A model generated the notes under the pieces. That model was not told where the DNA came from. It saw only the letters and a program-made list of their open reading frames with translations, and did no database searches. Positions 1 through 5,925 of a stretch of DNA of 9,031 bases are shown here, one piece after another. A program made the position numbers and the translations under genes. The stretch is taken from NCBI GenBank assembly GCA_023435925.1, contig JAEZLF010000281.1, positions 1 to 9,031 on the forward strand. The letters are read 5' to 3'. The DNA is from Bacillota bacterium. Its GTDB lineage: Bacteria; Bacillota; Clostridia; Acetivibrionales; DTU013. Position 1 is the first letter of the stretch. Every line of letters starts with the position of its first letter.

Positions 1-129
1 ACGGCTCCTCTACGATTCGACCTGTAGCGCGAGCAGTGCCACACCGATTCGCTGGGTGCGAGCACCGCCAGGGAGAAGTGCTTGCGCGGGTCACAGCTCA
101 TCGGCGTCGCGAATGCTGAGACGTTATAT
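1..129 (+). repeat. attC-like site 1 (partial, right half)
   Basis: This is the right part of an attC-like repeat that ends the cassette upstream of the window. It carries the CCGATTCGCTGGG start and the GCTCATCGGCGTCGCG end of the right-half type also seen in sites 2 and 3, then GAATGCTGAGAC and the R' box GTTATAT at 123-129. The inferred cassette junction is G123|T124. Its left half ends in AGTGCCACA and matches neither of the two left-half types in the other sites, so it may be a third type. The R'' box lies outside the window. The attC assignment is an inference from box layout and periodic placement between genes. Confidence 0.7.
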
Positions 130-150
130 AAAATGGGGAGCAAAAAAGCG

Positions 151-176
151 CGGCGCGTCCGTGCGCCGATTTTTTT
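151..176 (+). terminator. Intrinsic terminator at cassette C1 entry
   Basis: CGGCGC (151-156) pairs with GCGCCG (163-168) around a GTCCGT loop, followed by AT and then six T (171-176). This is a canonical rho-independent terminator shape. It sits between the cassette junction and the first gene, so it would stop read-through from the previous cassette. Its loop contains TCCGT, shared with other cassette-end hairpins in the window. Confidence 0.75.
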
Positions 177-214
177 AGAAGGGCTTTGCAGTAAAATATG
201 AGGGAAGGTGCATT

Positions 215-673
215 ATGTCAGATACGATTTATAAGCTTATCCCCTGTGACTATACTTTTTATCCTGATGATGATAAAAAGGTTGAAGGTGCAGTACGTTT
301 ACTGAAATCGTATATAAAAGCAAATACAATTACTTGGGAGAAATATGATAACCCAGTATTTATCGATTGTGGTGATAATTTTGATACAGTCAGTTGTCCA
401 TTTTGTGAGAAAAGTATTGAGATAGATACTTGGCAAGAGATGATGAACAAATGTTTTGAAGAAAGTGAATTTAGTAATTTAAATATAGTTCTTCCTTGTT
501 GCTTAAAAGAATCAACACTTAATGATCTTAAGTATGAAATGGAATGTGGATTTGCAAAACTAGTCATTGAAGTTGTAAATCCAGAATATCCACCATGTAA
601 ACATGATTTGTATGAAGCTAATAAATGTTTTGGGAAATCAGTGGAATTTAGGATGATTGTATCTCATTATTAG
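215..673 (+). CDS. Conserved hypothetical protein, Cys-rich (152 aa)
   Basis: This is the only gene of cassette C1. The ATG at 215 follows a good ribosome binding site (GGAAGGTG, 203-210). I do not recognise a family with a known function. Cysteines are frequent: CPFC at residues 61-64 and CC at 95-96 could form a zinc ribbon, with further Cys at 11, 52, 80, 111, 128 and 138. The middle (LNDLKYE) and the end (GFAKLVIEVVNP ... FRMIVSHY) read like a compact alpha/beta domain. There is no signal peptide or membrane segment, so the protein is probably cytoplasmic. Codon use is AT-rich and contrasts sharply with the GC-rich repeats on both sides. An entry terminator upstream suggests that the gene needs its own promoter. 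TAAAAT at 192-197 could be a -10, but no convincing -35 was found. A role as an immunity or stress protein would be a guess. Confidence 0.8.
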   Translation: MSDTIYKLIPCDYTFYPDDDKKVEGAVRLLKSYIKANTITWEKYDNPVFIDCGDNFDTVSCPFCEKSIEIDTWQEMMNKCFEESEFSNLNIVLPCCLKESTLNDLKYEMECGFAKLVIEVVNPEYPPCKHDLYEANKCFGKSVEFRMIVSHY

Positions 674-684
674 TTGTTTGAGGC

Positions 685-702
685 GCCACCATCCGTGGTG
701 GC
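685..702. other. Cassette C1 exit hairpin
   Basis: GCCACC (685-690) and GGTGGC (697-702) form a perfect 6-bp stem around the loop ATCCGT. It sits 12 bp after the stop of the C1 gene and is not followed by a T run, so it is not a typical terminator. The TCCGT loop is shared with the entry hairpin of the same cassette. Confidence 0.65.
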
Positions 703-727
703 TAGGCTACGAGGGGCTCCCCACTTC

Positions 728-899
728 ATATAACAAAGCAGTCAGCGCAAGGGCGTGCATTGTCTGAGTCCCTGATTTGGATCCTGAAATAAAGGTCCCT
801 GCAGCACGCCACACCGATTCGCTGGGTGCGAGCACCGCCAGGGGGAAGAGCTCGCGCGGGTCACAGCTCATCGGCGTCGCGACTGCTGAGACGTTAAGT
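728..899 (+). repeat. attC-like site 2 (172 bp)
   Basis: R'' box ATATAAC (728-734) is followed by AAAGCAGTC. The right end has GACTGCTGAGAC and R' box GTTAAGT (893-899), an exact GTTRRRY match. GCAGTC and GACTGC pair. The left half is a hairpin closed by GGCGTGC and GCACGCC, and the right half is closed by CCGAT and ATCGG. The cassette junction is inferred at G893|T894. Together with the exit hairpin, this site accounts for most of the gene-free stretch 674-984. Confidence 0.75.
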
Positions 900-918
900 G
901 AAATACACCAAAAAAGGA

Positions 919-937
919 CCGCGACGTCGTGTCGCGG
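919..937. other. Cassette C2 entry hairpin
   Basis: CCGCGAC (919-925) and GTCGCGG (931-937) form a perfect 7-bp stem with loop GTCGT, followed by ATTTT. The same 19 bases recur unchanged at 8595-8613, in the same position after a cassette junction. It may be a weak terminator or a structural element of the cassette end. Confidence 0.65.
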
Positions 938-984
938 ATTTTAAGATTAGCTTTGAAGCTATATATTTATGGAGGGATCCCAGT

Positions 985-1455
985 ATGAGTGATCTATTCC
1001 TACCAATGGTAGCCTTTTGTTTAAATGGATATGATGAGCACATCCGAATAAATATTGATGAAGTTTTTGGTTTCCCAAATGAGACATCATATGGTGGTGG
1101 ATATGGAGCTAAAGGTAAAATCGAGATAAAAGTACAAGGATATACTGTTGATTCATATCATTATTTTACTACAGGTGAATTATTCCTGTTTAAAGAAGCC
1201 CTAAAAACCTGTTATAAAAGTATCTCAGGAAGTGCAACACTTGAGAATACTGAAAGAGAATTAGAGTTATCTATATCTTTTGACAAGACAGGTAAGGTTC
1301 AAGTTTCGGGAGAGTTTCAAGAACGACCAGATATAAATAATAGATTAATATTTGAATTTAGAAGTGATCAAACGTGTATCTTCCAAGTAATTAAAGACCT
1401 TGAAGCAGTTCAAAAGATTTTTGGAAATATGACAGGTATAAAAAATGAATTGTAA
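985..1455 (+). CDS. WapI-type immunity-like protein (156 aa)
   Basis: The start is placed at ATG 985 because GGAGGG (971-976) lies 8 nt upstream. A longer reading from GTG 898 would begin inside the recombination box, lacks a ribosome binding site and would translate the entry hairpin, so it is rejected. The protein has the pattern I associate with the WapI-family immunity proteins: an early FGFPN turn (28-32), the YGGGYGAKGKIEI segment (36-48), FTTGEL (61-66), a helix with FKEALKTCYKSISG (69-82), alternating strands ELELSISFD (92-100), and the closing FEFRSDQT (123-130). These small cytosolic proteins neutralise a cognate contact-dependent toxin. No toxin partner is present, so this would be an orphan immunity cassette. 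Family membership is by eye and needs a profile search. It is the sole gene of cassette C2, and no clear promoter is seen. Confidence 0.72.
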   Translation: MSDLFLPMVAFCLNGYDEHIRINIDEVFGFPNETSYGGGYGAKGKIEIKVQGYTVDSYHYFTTGELFLFKEALKTCYKSISGSATLENTERELELSISFDKTGKVQVSGEFQERPDINNRLIFEFRSDQTCIFQVIKDLEAVQKIFGNMTGIKNEL

Positions 1456-1479
1456 GGGAGTGCCGTCCGTAGCACCCTC
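1456..1479. other. Cassette C2 exit hairpin
   Basis: GGGAGTGC (1456-1463) pairs imperfectly with GCACCCTC (1472-1479) around CGTCCGTA. It starts directly after the stop codon at 1453-1455 and contains the TCCGT loop motif (1466-1470). There is no T run. Confidence 0.5.
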
Positions 1480-1502
1480 TGAACAAGGAGCCGGTGTACT
1501 TC

Positions 1503-1675
1503 ACCTAACAAAGCAGTCCGCGTAAAGGCGTGCATGGTCTGAGTCCTTGATTTGGTTCCTGCAATAAAGGTCCCTGCAGCACGCCACACCGATTCGCTGG
1601 GTGACGAGCACCACCAGGGAGAAGGGCTAGCGCGGGTCACAGCTCATCGGCGTCGCGACTGCTGAGACGTTATAT
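1503..1675 (+). repeat. attC-like site 3 (173 bp)
   Basis: R'' box ACCTAAC (1503-1509) is an exact RYYYAAC match, and R' is GTTATAT (1669-1675). The left half (GGCGTGC...GCACGCC) and right half (CCGAT...ATCGG) are of the same types as in site 2, apart from a one-base insertion in GGGTGACGAGC. The junction is inferred at G1669|T1670. It fills most of the gene-free region 1456-1854. Confidence 0.75.
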
Positions 1676-1695
1676 GAAATATCACCCGTCGACGT

Positions 1696-1720
1696 CGCCC
1701 GGGCCTCCGGCCGTCGGGCG
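1696..1720. other. Cassette C3 entry hairpin
   Basis: CGCCCG (1696-1701) pairs with CGGGCG (1715-1720), and GGCC with GGCC inside, around loop TCC with a GT bulge on the 3' side. The C4 entry hairpin (2372-2396) has the same shape, with GGCT/AGCC replacing GGCC/GGCC. This compensatory change supports real base pairing. Confidence 0.65.
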
Positions 1721-1793
1721 AATAGTGCTACTGCAATGGTTATGCTTCCGCAATAAGGAAATGTGCACTACAAATAAATTTTAAATAGTATGG

Positions 1794-1823
1794 TTGACAT
1801 TATATTAAGTGATACGGATATTT
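1794..1823 (+). promoter_or_regulatory. Candidate promoter of the C3 membrane protein
   Basis: TTGACA at 1794-1799 is a perfect -35. With an 18-bp spacer the -10 would be GATATT (1818-1823). It lies about 32 bp before the start codon, in AT-rich sequence, so C3 is probably transcribed on its own. Confidence 0.5.
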
Positions 1824-1854
1824 ATGATAAGGTATTGAAGAAATAGAGGTCATA

Positions 1855-2118
1855 ATGAAAAAGCATTATAAGGTGAAAAGAAATTTTAAGGTGAAAAGAC
1901 ATTATACAAGAAACTCTTTGGAAGATTATAGGCCACCTTTTATAGTTAGAGGCACTTATTATTTTTTAGCATTACTATTTTATTTAATTGCTATATTTTT
2001 TATTGTAGTTACTTTAATTGGATGGACTGTCACTCCTGTAGATTGTATATTAGCATCAATCTTTAGTATAGTAGTAGGGAGTGTGTGTATATTTATTGGA
2101 AGAATGAGAGGGGTATAA
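1855..2118 (+). CDS. Small basic two-TM membrane protein (87 aa)
   Basis: The family is not recognised. The start ATG 1855 has an AGAGGT ribosome binding site nearby. The N-terminal 20 residues are strongly basic (Lys, Arg, His, Tyr) and contain an internal repeat, YKVKRNFKVKRHYTR, which is also visible as a repeated AAGGTGAAAAGA in the DNA. Two hydrophobic stretches follow, at about residues 35-57 and 63-82, with a short TVTPVD turn between them and RMRGV at the end. The positive-inside rule suggests both ends face the cytoplasm. Codon use is very AT-rich. It is the only gene of cassette C3, with its own promoter-like sequence upstream. The basic tail might contact nucleic acid or lipid head groups; this is a guess. 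The predicted reading frame is clean and the ribosome binding site is reasonable. Confidence 0.7.
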   Translation: MKKHYKVKRNFKVKRHYTRNSLEDYRPPFIVRGTYYFLALLFYLIAIFFIVVTLIGWTVTPVDCILASIFSIVVGSVCIFIGRMRGV

Positions 2119-2135
2119 CTTTAGTAAAAGAAAAT

Positions 2136-2162
2136 CCAGCCTTGACTCCGCCGAGCGGCTGG
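2136..2162. other. Cassette C3 exit hairpin
   Basis: CCAGCC (2136-2141) pairs with GGCTGG (2157-2162) around TTGACTCCGCCGAGC. The exit hairpins of C4 and C6 are nearly identical in the loop but have CCGGCC/GGCCGG stems, a compensatory change. On the minus strand the stem is followed by a T-rich tail (ATTTTCTTTTAC), so it might weakly terminate antisense transcription. Confidence 0.65.
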
Positions 2163-2179
2163 AGGACGGGTGATACTTC

Positions 2180-2351
2180 ATATAACAAAGCAGTCGGCGC
2201 AAGGGTGCCTTGAAGAAAAGGCATTAAACCTTATACCATTGACAGTAGGAGCGCGAGCAGGCACCACATTCCTTCACCGGGTGCGAGCACCGCCAGGGAG
2301 AAGGGCGTTGCGGGTCCGGTTCAGGAACGTCGCGACTGTGGAACGTTATAT
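2180..2351 (+). repeat. attC-like site 4 (172 bp, mosaic)
   Basis: R'' is ATATAAC (2180-2186) and R' is GTTATAT (2345-2351), fully complementary. The left half is of the second type (GGTGCCT...AGGCACC closing stem, with TTATACCATTGACAG inside), shared with site 6. The right half is of another type, closed by TTCCT and AGGAA, shared with site 7. The site is therefore a different combination from its neighbours. The junction is inferred at G2345|T2346. It fills most of the gene-free stretch 2119-2459. Confidence 0.75.
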
Positions 2352-2371
2352 AAAATCGTCGCCGGTTACGT

Positions 2372-2414
2372 CGCCCGGGCTTCCAGCCGTCGGGCGAAAA
2401 AAGACGCTCTGCGT
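2372..2414 (+). promoter_or_regulatory. Structured entry leader of cassette C4
   Basis: Hairpin CGCCCG-GGCT-TCC-AGCC-GT-CGGGCG (2372-2396) is followed by an A run and then a second small hairpin ACGC-TCT-GCGT (2404-2414). Cassette C6 has the same order: a GCCC/GGGC hairpin, GAAAAAAG, then GCGC-TCT-GCGC. The small stem changes in a compensatory way between the two. The conserved layout suggests a leader element, possibly acting on the RNA. No promoter could be placed with confidence. Confidence 0.5.
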
Positions 2415-2459
2415 ATATGACGAAGTACTGATAATTTGTATAGTCGGAGGGTATGTATT

Positions 2460-2960
2460 ATGCAAGAACTAATCATTGCAAACGTAAGGACAACACAGTA
2501 TAAAGATGTCAATTTGAATAAAATATTCGACCCAGATAAACATCACGAGCGTTGTTACGAATTTCAAAATAGTTATGTAGCGCAACCGTTTGTATCTGGA
2601 GAGGGAAAGTTGACTGTTGTGTTTTATACGTTGCAACCTGGAAAAAGCAATTATCCATACCATCAACATACTGGAACAGAGGAAGTTTTCTATATTATTT
2701 CCGGGACTGCTACACTAAAGACGCCCAAGGGGGATGTAATAGTTACTGAGGGTGATGTTATTGTTATGCCGCCAAATGAAAATGGTACACATATGCTGAC
2801 TAACCATTCTGCAGAACCACTTGTCTATCTTGACGTTCATACAATAAGTTCACCGGAAGTGATTGTATATCCTGACTCAGGCAATGTCCGAGTTATGACT
2901 GGTAAAATGCAAAAATCTTACAAAATTGAATCGGAAGTAAACTATCTTGATGGAGAATAA
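2460..2960 (+). CDS. Cupin-domain protein (166 aa)
   Basis: The start is ATG 2460, which has GGAGGG (2446-2451) 8 nt upstream. An in-frame ATG at 2436 lies before this site and is rejected. The protein has a single conserved beta-barrel cupin domain at about residues 50-130. Motif 1 is seen as G61, H68, H70, E75 and G82 (PYHQHTGTEEVFYIISG). Motif 2 is G98, P104, H111 and N115. The three His and one Glu would bind a divalent metal. No signal peptide or second domain is present. Members of this family range from sugar isomerases and dioxygenases to small-molecule sensors, and the substrate cannot be told from sequence alone. It is the sole gene of cassette C4, with a conserved structured leader before it and an exit hairpin after it. 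A short inverted repeat TTACCT/AGGTAA (2963-2978) follows the stop without a T run. Confidence 0.85.
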   Translation: MQELIIANVRTTQYKDVNLNKIFDPDKHHERCYEFQNSYVAQPFVSGEGKLTVVFYTLQPGKSNYPYHQHTGTEEVFYIISGTATLKTPKGDVIVTEGDVIVMPPNENGTHMLTNHSAEPLVYLDVHTISSPEVIVYPDSGNVRVMTGKMQKSYKIESEVNYLDGE

Positions 2961-3054
2961 CGTTACCTGTGCAGGTAAGTAAGTATAATCTGTAGTAAAG
3001 CTTTTACACACTTTTTATATATATTGAAATGAGAATAGATAGAAAAAAGGAAAT

Positions 3055-3081
3055 CCGGCCTTGACTCCGCCGTGCGGCCGG
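3055..3081. other. Cassette C4 exit hairpin
   Basis: CCGGCC (3055-3060) pairs with GGCCGG (3076-3081) around TTGACTCCGCCGTGC. The same element is at 8363-8389 in C6. The AT-rich stretch before it (TATATATTGAAATGAGA) also resembles the C6 end, so the similarity extends upstream. The minus strand gives a weak T-rich tail. Confidence 0.65.
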
Positions 3082-3098
3082 AGGACGAGCAAAACTTT

Positions 3099-3221
3099 AC
3101 ATAACAAAGCAGTCAGCGCAGGGGCGTGCATGGTCTGAGTCCCTAATTTGGTTCCTGAAATAATGGTCCCTGCAGCACGCCACACCGATCAGCATAGCGG
3201 TGACGGAGCACCGCCCGCCTC
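3099..3221 (+). repeat. attC-like site 5, left part (split by IS21 element)
   Basis: R'' box ACATAAC (3099-3105) is followed by a left half of the GGCGTGC...GCACGCC type, then the start of a right half like that of site 6 (CCGATCAGCATAGCGGTGACGGAGCACCGC). The site is interrupted at 3221/3222 by an insertion sequence and continues at 5932. Without the insertion and its duplicated 7 bp, the site would be about 218 bp, close to the 220 bp of site 6. Confidence 0.75.
3215..3221 (+). repeat. Target-site duplication, left copy
   Basis: CCGCCTC directly precedes the TGTG end of the IS21 element and is repeated directly after the CACA end (5932-5938). A 7-bp duplication falls within the 4-8 bp known for IS21 elements. 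Confidence 0.85.
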
Positions 3222-3228
3222 TGTGGGT

Positions 3229-3360
3229 GGTAAGATGATTTTACAGTCATACGGTAAGGAGATTTTTCTCTGTCCGGTAAGCAGTTCTTTCTTACCATGG
3301 TAAGCAGTTTTTTCATAAAACGGTAAGCAGAATTTTCTGCAAGCTGTAAGCAGTTTTTTC
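3229..3360 (+). repeat. IS21 left-end tandem repeats (six units)
   Basis: GGTAAG (last unit TGTAAG) begins at 3229, 3253, 3276, 3299, 3322 and 3345, a spacing of 23-24 bp, close to two helical turns. Most units continue as CAGTTTTTTC or a variant. These are the expected multiple binding sites for the IstA transposase at the left end. Confidence 0.8.
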
Positions 3361-3400
3361 TTTCCCGTGTGACTAGTAAATCACAAGGAGGATGGCATCA

Positions 3401-3424
3401 ATGCCTGAAATTAGTATACTGTAA
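3401..3424 (+). CDS. Possible 7-codon leader peptide before istA
   Basis: ATG 3401 has a strong AAGGAGG ribosome binding site at 3385-3391 with 9-nt spacing. The frame encodes MPEISIL and stops at TAA 3422-3424. An in-frame ATG at 3392 would add three residues but sits too close to the ribosome binding site. The peptide ends inside the inverted repeat GTATACTG/CAGTATAC, and istA follows 27 nt later with its own AGGAGG. It could be a leader peptide controlling istA or a decayed start of a longer gene. Nothing but the ribosome binding site supports translation. Confidence 0.35.
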   Translation: MPEISIL

Positions 3425-3437
3425 TCAGTCAGTATAC
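3414..3437. promoter_or_regulatory. Inverted repeat before istA (candidate operator)
   Basis: GTATACTG (3414-3421) and CAGTATAC (3430-3437) are perfect inverted repeats with an 8-bp spacer, ending 3 bp before the istA ribosome binding site. It could be a repressor site or a hairpin in the istA leader. Confidence 0.45.
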
Positions 3438-3451
3438 GAGAGGAGGCATCC

Positions 3452-5011
3452 ATGATGCTGAAAGAAAAACAGATGCAGGAAATCCAGGATTTGAAACTAC
3501 GCGGCTACTCCATAAATGAGATAGTCCGATATTATGAAGAAAAAGGCCAGAAGCCGCCTTCCCTACCTACCATTCGCAAATACTATCAGATGGATGCCGT
3601 GCCGGAAGTTCCAAACCAGAACCTCATAAAGGACAAGGCCTTTGACCATGAACCTTATCGCACAGCAATAATTGAAATCATCAGAAACAACAATAAAAGC
3701 AGCTACTGCGTAAGTTCGATCCACGATGTTCTCATTGAGAAATTTATTGAGAATGGTACATGCGTCTCCCTTCCCGGCAATGAGCAGACATTGCGAAATT
3801 ACATCCATTATCTTACCAGCAGCGGAATCATTGAAAATGAGCCTGAGAACAGACGGATCTATGACCATGTATTCGATACTCCACCCGGTGAACAGATGTT
3901 GATTGACTTCGGGCAGGAGCATGTTGCACCGGGCGTTGACATCCACTTCATTTGTCTTTTGTTGCGCTACAGCCGCCTAATAAGCGTTTTTGCGCAGGAT
4001 CATAAGTATAACTCCGAGGAAGCCTGTCGTGCTATTTACAGGGCTTTCTGTAAGCTTGGAGGTCGCCCGGAACAGCTTGTCATAGACCAGGATGCTGTCT
4101 TCGTTGCCAATGAAACCTATGGCGAAGTTGTCGAGACCAGAATATTCGGTGATTTCTGCATGGAACAGGAACTGAAACTCTGGGTTTGCAACAAAGCTGA
4201 CCCGGAAAGCAAAGGCCCGATAGAGAATGTGGTCGGTTTCGTGAAGAAGAACTTCTTCAGTGCCAGGAATATCACATGCATCGATGATGTATGGAAGTCT
4301 CTTCCCGGCTGGGTAGAGCGCAAAAATCAGCGTATACATAAGGCAACCTTCAGAATACCGAACGATGTTTTCAATACGATCGAGAAGGAGGCACTAAGGC
4401 CTCTTGTGCCGTCCTTCTATGAGAACTCACCGTCAAGCTTTATGCCGGTCGATCTGAATTCAGTACCTTATGTCCAGTTCAAATCATCCAGATATTCCGT
4501 ACCACGCACGTGCTGTTTTACCACGGTATATTACAAGGCAATCGGCAGCAAACTTTTTATCTATAGCGAGGACAGGAAACATATCTGCACCCACACCATA
4601 AGTGAGTGCCGTGGCAGTGTCAACCAGTTGGAAGAACACCGCAGAGAGCCATCCGGTGACTGGATATCCGTCATGGAAAACCTGAGGCGCAAATGGAACT
4701 GTTATTCCTTCCAGCATTTCATCAACGGTTTCAAAAAAGAGAACCCCCGGCATCTCTGCCAGCAACTGGCGGCGGTTGAACGTTTTCTTGATGCTGAAAA
4801 GGCGGAACGCGAACTTGTCTCACAGGTCATGGATGAATGCTGTAAGAATTACCGTTACCGGTTTTCTCAGTTCAAGGTGGTTTATCAGCTTGAAAAGGCA
4901 GGACGCATGTCCGCTCCTGTCTTTGAATTTAATGAAGTCCAGCGTCAGGATATGGAAGTCTACAAAAAGGCTTTCCAGAACCGTTGTGAACAGCAGGAGG
5001 TGATCGCATGA
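3452..5011 (+). CDS. istA: IS21-family transposase IstA (519 aa)
   Basis: IstA is the DDE transposase that binds the element's terminal repeats and carries out strand transfer with its ATPase partner. The N-terminal region (about residues 8-47, QEIQDLKLRGYSINEI ... IRKYYQMD) is a helix-turn-helix that would bind the end repeats. The RNase H-like catalytic core follows. Candidate acidic residues are D152 (LIDFGQE), D212 or D214 (VIDQDA) and E258 (KGPIENVVGFVK), spaced as in DDE integrases. The C-terminal half holds the beta-rich region SSRYSVPRTC and a basic helical tail. The length is usual for the family. AGGAGG at 3441-3446 precedes two adjacent ATG codons at 3452 and 3455; the second has the better spacing (8 nt), so the true start may be 3455. 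istB begins within its last codons. No frameshift or stop is seen, so it looks functional. Confidence 0.92.
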   Translation: MMLKEKQMQEIQDLKLRGYSINEIVRYYEEKGQKPPSLPTIRKYYQMDAVPEVPNQNLIKDKAFDHEPYRTAIIEIIRNNNKSSYCVSSIHDVLIEKFIENGTCVSLPGNEQTLRNYIHYLTSSGIIENEPENRRIYDHVFDTPPGEQMLIDFGQEHVAPGVDIHFICLLLRYSRLISVFAQDHKYNSEEACRAIYRAFCKLGGRPEQLVIDQDAVFVANETYGEVVETRIFGDFCMEQELKLWVCNKADPESKGPIENVVGFVKKNFFSARNITCIDDVWKSLPGWVERKNQRIHKATFRIPNDVFNTIEKEALRPLVPSFYENSPSSFMPVDLNSVPYVQFKSSRYSVPRTCCFTTVYYKAIGSKLFIYSEDRKHICTHTISECRGSVNQLEEHRREPSGDWISVMENLRRKWNCYSFQHFINGFKKENPRHLCQQLAAVERFLDAEKAERELVSQVMDECCKNYRYRFSQFKVVYQLEKAGRMSAPVFEFNEVQRQDMEVYKKAFQNRCEQQEVIA

Positions 5012-5793
5012 ACAGAGAGATTGCAAGAAACATTGATACCGATCACATCCCAGTGCAGCGCTTAAGTGCTCTGCTGGAAACCTTTGCCTTGAAACATTCC
5101 TCCAAACAGATTGCAGACCTGCTGGAAAAGGCTGAAAATGAGGATGCCTCCTACAAGCAGTTCCTCCTTTGCGTCCTTGAGACCGAAGTCCGTGGCCGTA
5201 ATGAGCGCCGTAGGAAACGCAACTATGCTGCAACCCACTTCCCTCCGAACGTACATCCACTTGAGGAATTCGATCCGGCGGAACTGGAATCCGGTATAAC
5301 CGACAGCCAGATAAAGCAATTGAAAGAACTGACGTGGCTTGATACCTGTGGTAATATCGTTCTTGCCGGCCCTCCAGGCCTTGGCAAGACCATGATAGCG
5401 GTTGGACTCGGGCTGGAAGCAATCAACACCGGATATACCGTCTGCTTTGAGAAGATGGTTAACCTCATAAAGGTACTGGATTCCGCCGAATCCGAACGCA
5501 CCGCCGGATTCCGGCTTAAAAATATTAAAAAGGCCCAGATGATCATTATCGACGAAATTGGATACACCCCAATATCACGCAGCCAGGCTAACAGGTTCTT
5601 TACCTTCATCAGTGATACATATGAGACCTCATCCATTGTCTTTACCACCAACAAGGAAATCACAGACTGGGCTGAGATGATGGGGGATCCCGTTCTTACC
5701 ACTGCATTGCTTGACAGGATACTGCACCATGCCAAATGCTTTTCCTTCAAGGGGGAGTCCTACCGGTTGAAGCATCCTGAACTGTTTACCTGA
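5008..5793 (+). CDS. istB: IS21-family helper ATPase IstB (261 aa)
   Basis: IstB is the DnaA/DnaC-like AAA+ ATPase that selects and remodels target DNA and recruits the IstA-bound ends. Walker A is GPPGLGKT at residues 121-128. Walker B is MIIIDE at about 178-183. A sensor 1-like SIVFTTN occurs at about 209-215, and the C-terminal region has LLDRILHHAKCFSFKGESYR, typical of the IstB/DnaC branch. The N-terminal 100 residues form the helical DNA-binding and oligomerisation part. ATG 5008 overlaps the istA stop (ATGA), and AGGAGG at 4995-5000 inside istA serves as its ribosome binding site, so the two are translationally coupled. The length is normal for the family. The last codons (LFT, stop) include a TTTACC resembling the right-end repeat motif. 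Confidence 0.93.
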   Translation: MNREIARNIDTDHIPVQRLSALLETFALKHSSKQIADLLEKAENEDASYKQFLLCVLETEVRGRNERRRKRNYAATHFPPNVHPLEEFDPAELESGITDSQIKQLKELTWLDTCGNIVLAGPPGLGKTMIAVGLGLEAINTGYTVCFEKMVNLIKVLDSAESERTAGFRLKNIKKAQMIIIDEIGYTPISRSQANRFFTFISDTYETSSIVFTTNKEITDWAEMMGDPVLTTALLDRILHHAKCFSFKGESYRLKHPELFT

Positions 5794-5811
5794 AAGAACT
5801 CCTTACCATAA

Positions 5812-5924
5812 GCAGAAAAATCTGCCTACCCTACTTCAGAAAAACTGTTTACCGGCCTTAGGAAAAAACTCCTTACCGTACACTGAAAAAACTGCTTACC
5901 ATACTTGTGAAAAAACTGCTTGAC
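5812..5924 (-). repeat. IS21 right-end tandem repeats (six units)
   Basis: The inverted counterparts of the left repeats, CTTACC or a variant, occur at 5812, 5825, 5848, 5872, 5895 and 5919. Spacing is 23-24 bp except for the innermost pair (13 bp). Each is preceded by a GAAAAAACTG-like stretch. The outermost variant is CTTGAC, which doubles as a -35-like box. Confidence 0.78.
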
Positions 5925-5925
5925 T
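5920..5925 (+). promoter_or_regulatory. Outward -35 box at IS21 right end
   Basis: TTGACT reads outward, 6 bp from the element's end. At the present site no good -10 follows at 16-18 bp. If right and left ends were joined with 2-3 bp between them, TAAGAT at 3231-3236 would lie 17-18 bp downstream, as known for the junction promoter of tandem IS21. Confidence 0.5.

Noticed and set aside
728..899. Repeats as tRNA genes, group II introns or REP elements
   Set aside because: There is no tRNA consensus boxes, no intron domain V or reverse transcriptase, and the repeats always lie between single genes with complementary TAAC/GTTA ends, which fits attC-like sites better.
962..967. TATATT as -10 of a C2 promoter
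   Set aside because: Initiation would fall on the ribosome binding site at 971-976, leaving no usable leader.
898..984. N-terminal extension of the C2 gene from GTG 898
   Set aside because: The GTG is part of the recombination box, no ribosome binding site precedes it, and the extension translates the entry hairpin. ATG 985 has GGAGGG at ideal spacing.
1410..1640. Minus-strand open frame across attC-like site 3, and similar ones at 8276-8521 and 6983-7255
   Set aside because: These are frames through the repeats on the other strand, without ribosome binding sites or recognisable domains. They arise from the repeats' composition.
2430..2435. GATAAT as -10 of a cupin promoter
   Set aside because: No -35 of any quality lies at 16-18 bp upstream (CTCTGC at 17 bp), so it was not listed as a promoter.
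2170..2472. Plus-strand open frame of about 100 codons across attC-like site 4
   Set aside because: It translates the GC-rich repeat itself. Similar peptides appear wherever the repeat occurs (for example 8506-8700), it has no ribosome binding site, and it overlaps the better supported cupin start.
4820..5422. Long minus-strand open frames within istA and istB
   Set aside because: They are antisense shadows of two well-supported genes, with no ribosome binding sites or recognisable domains.
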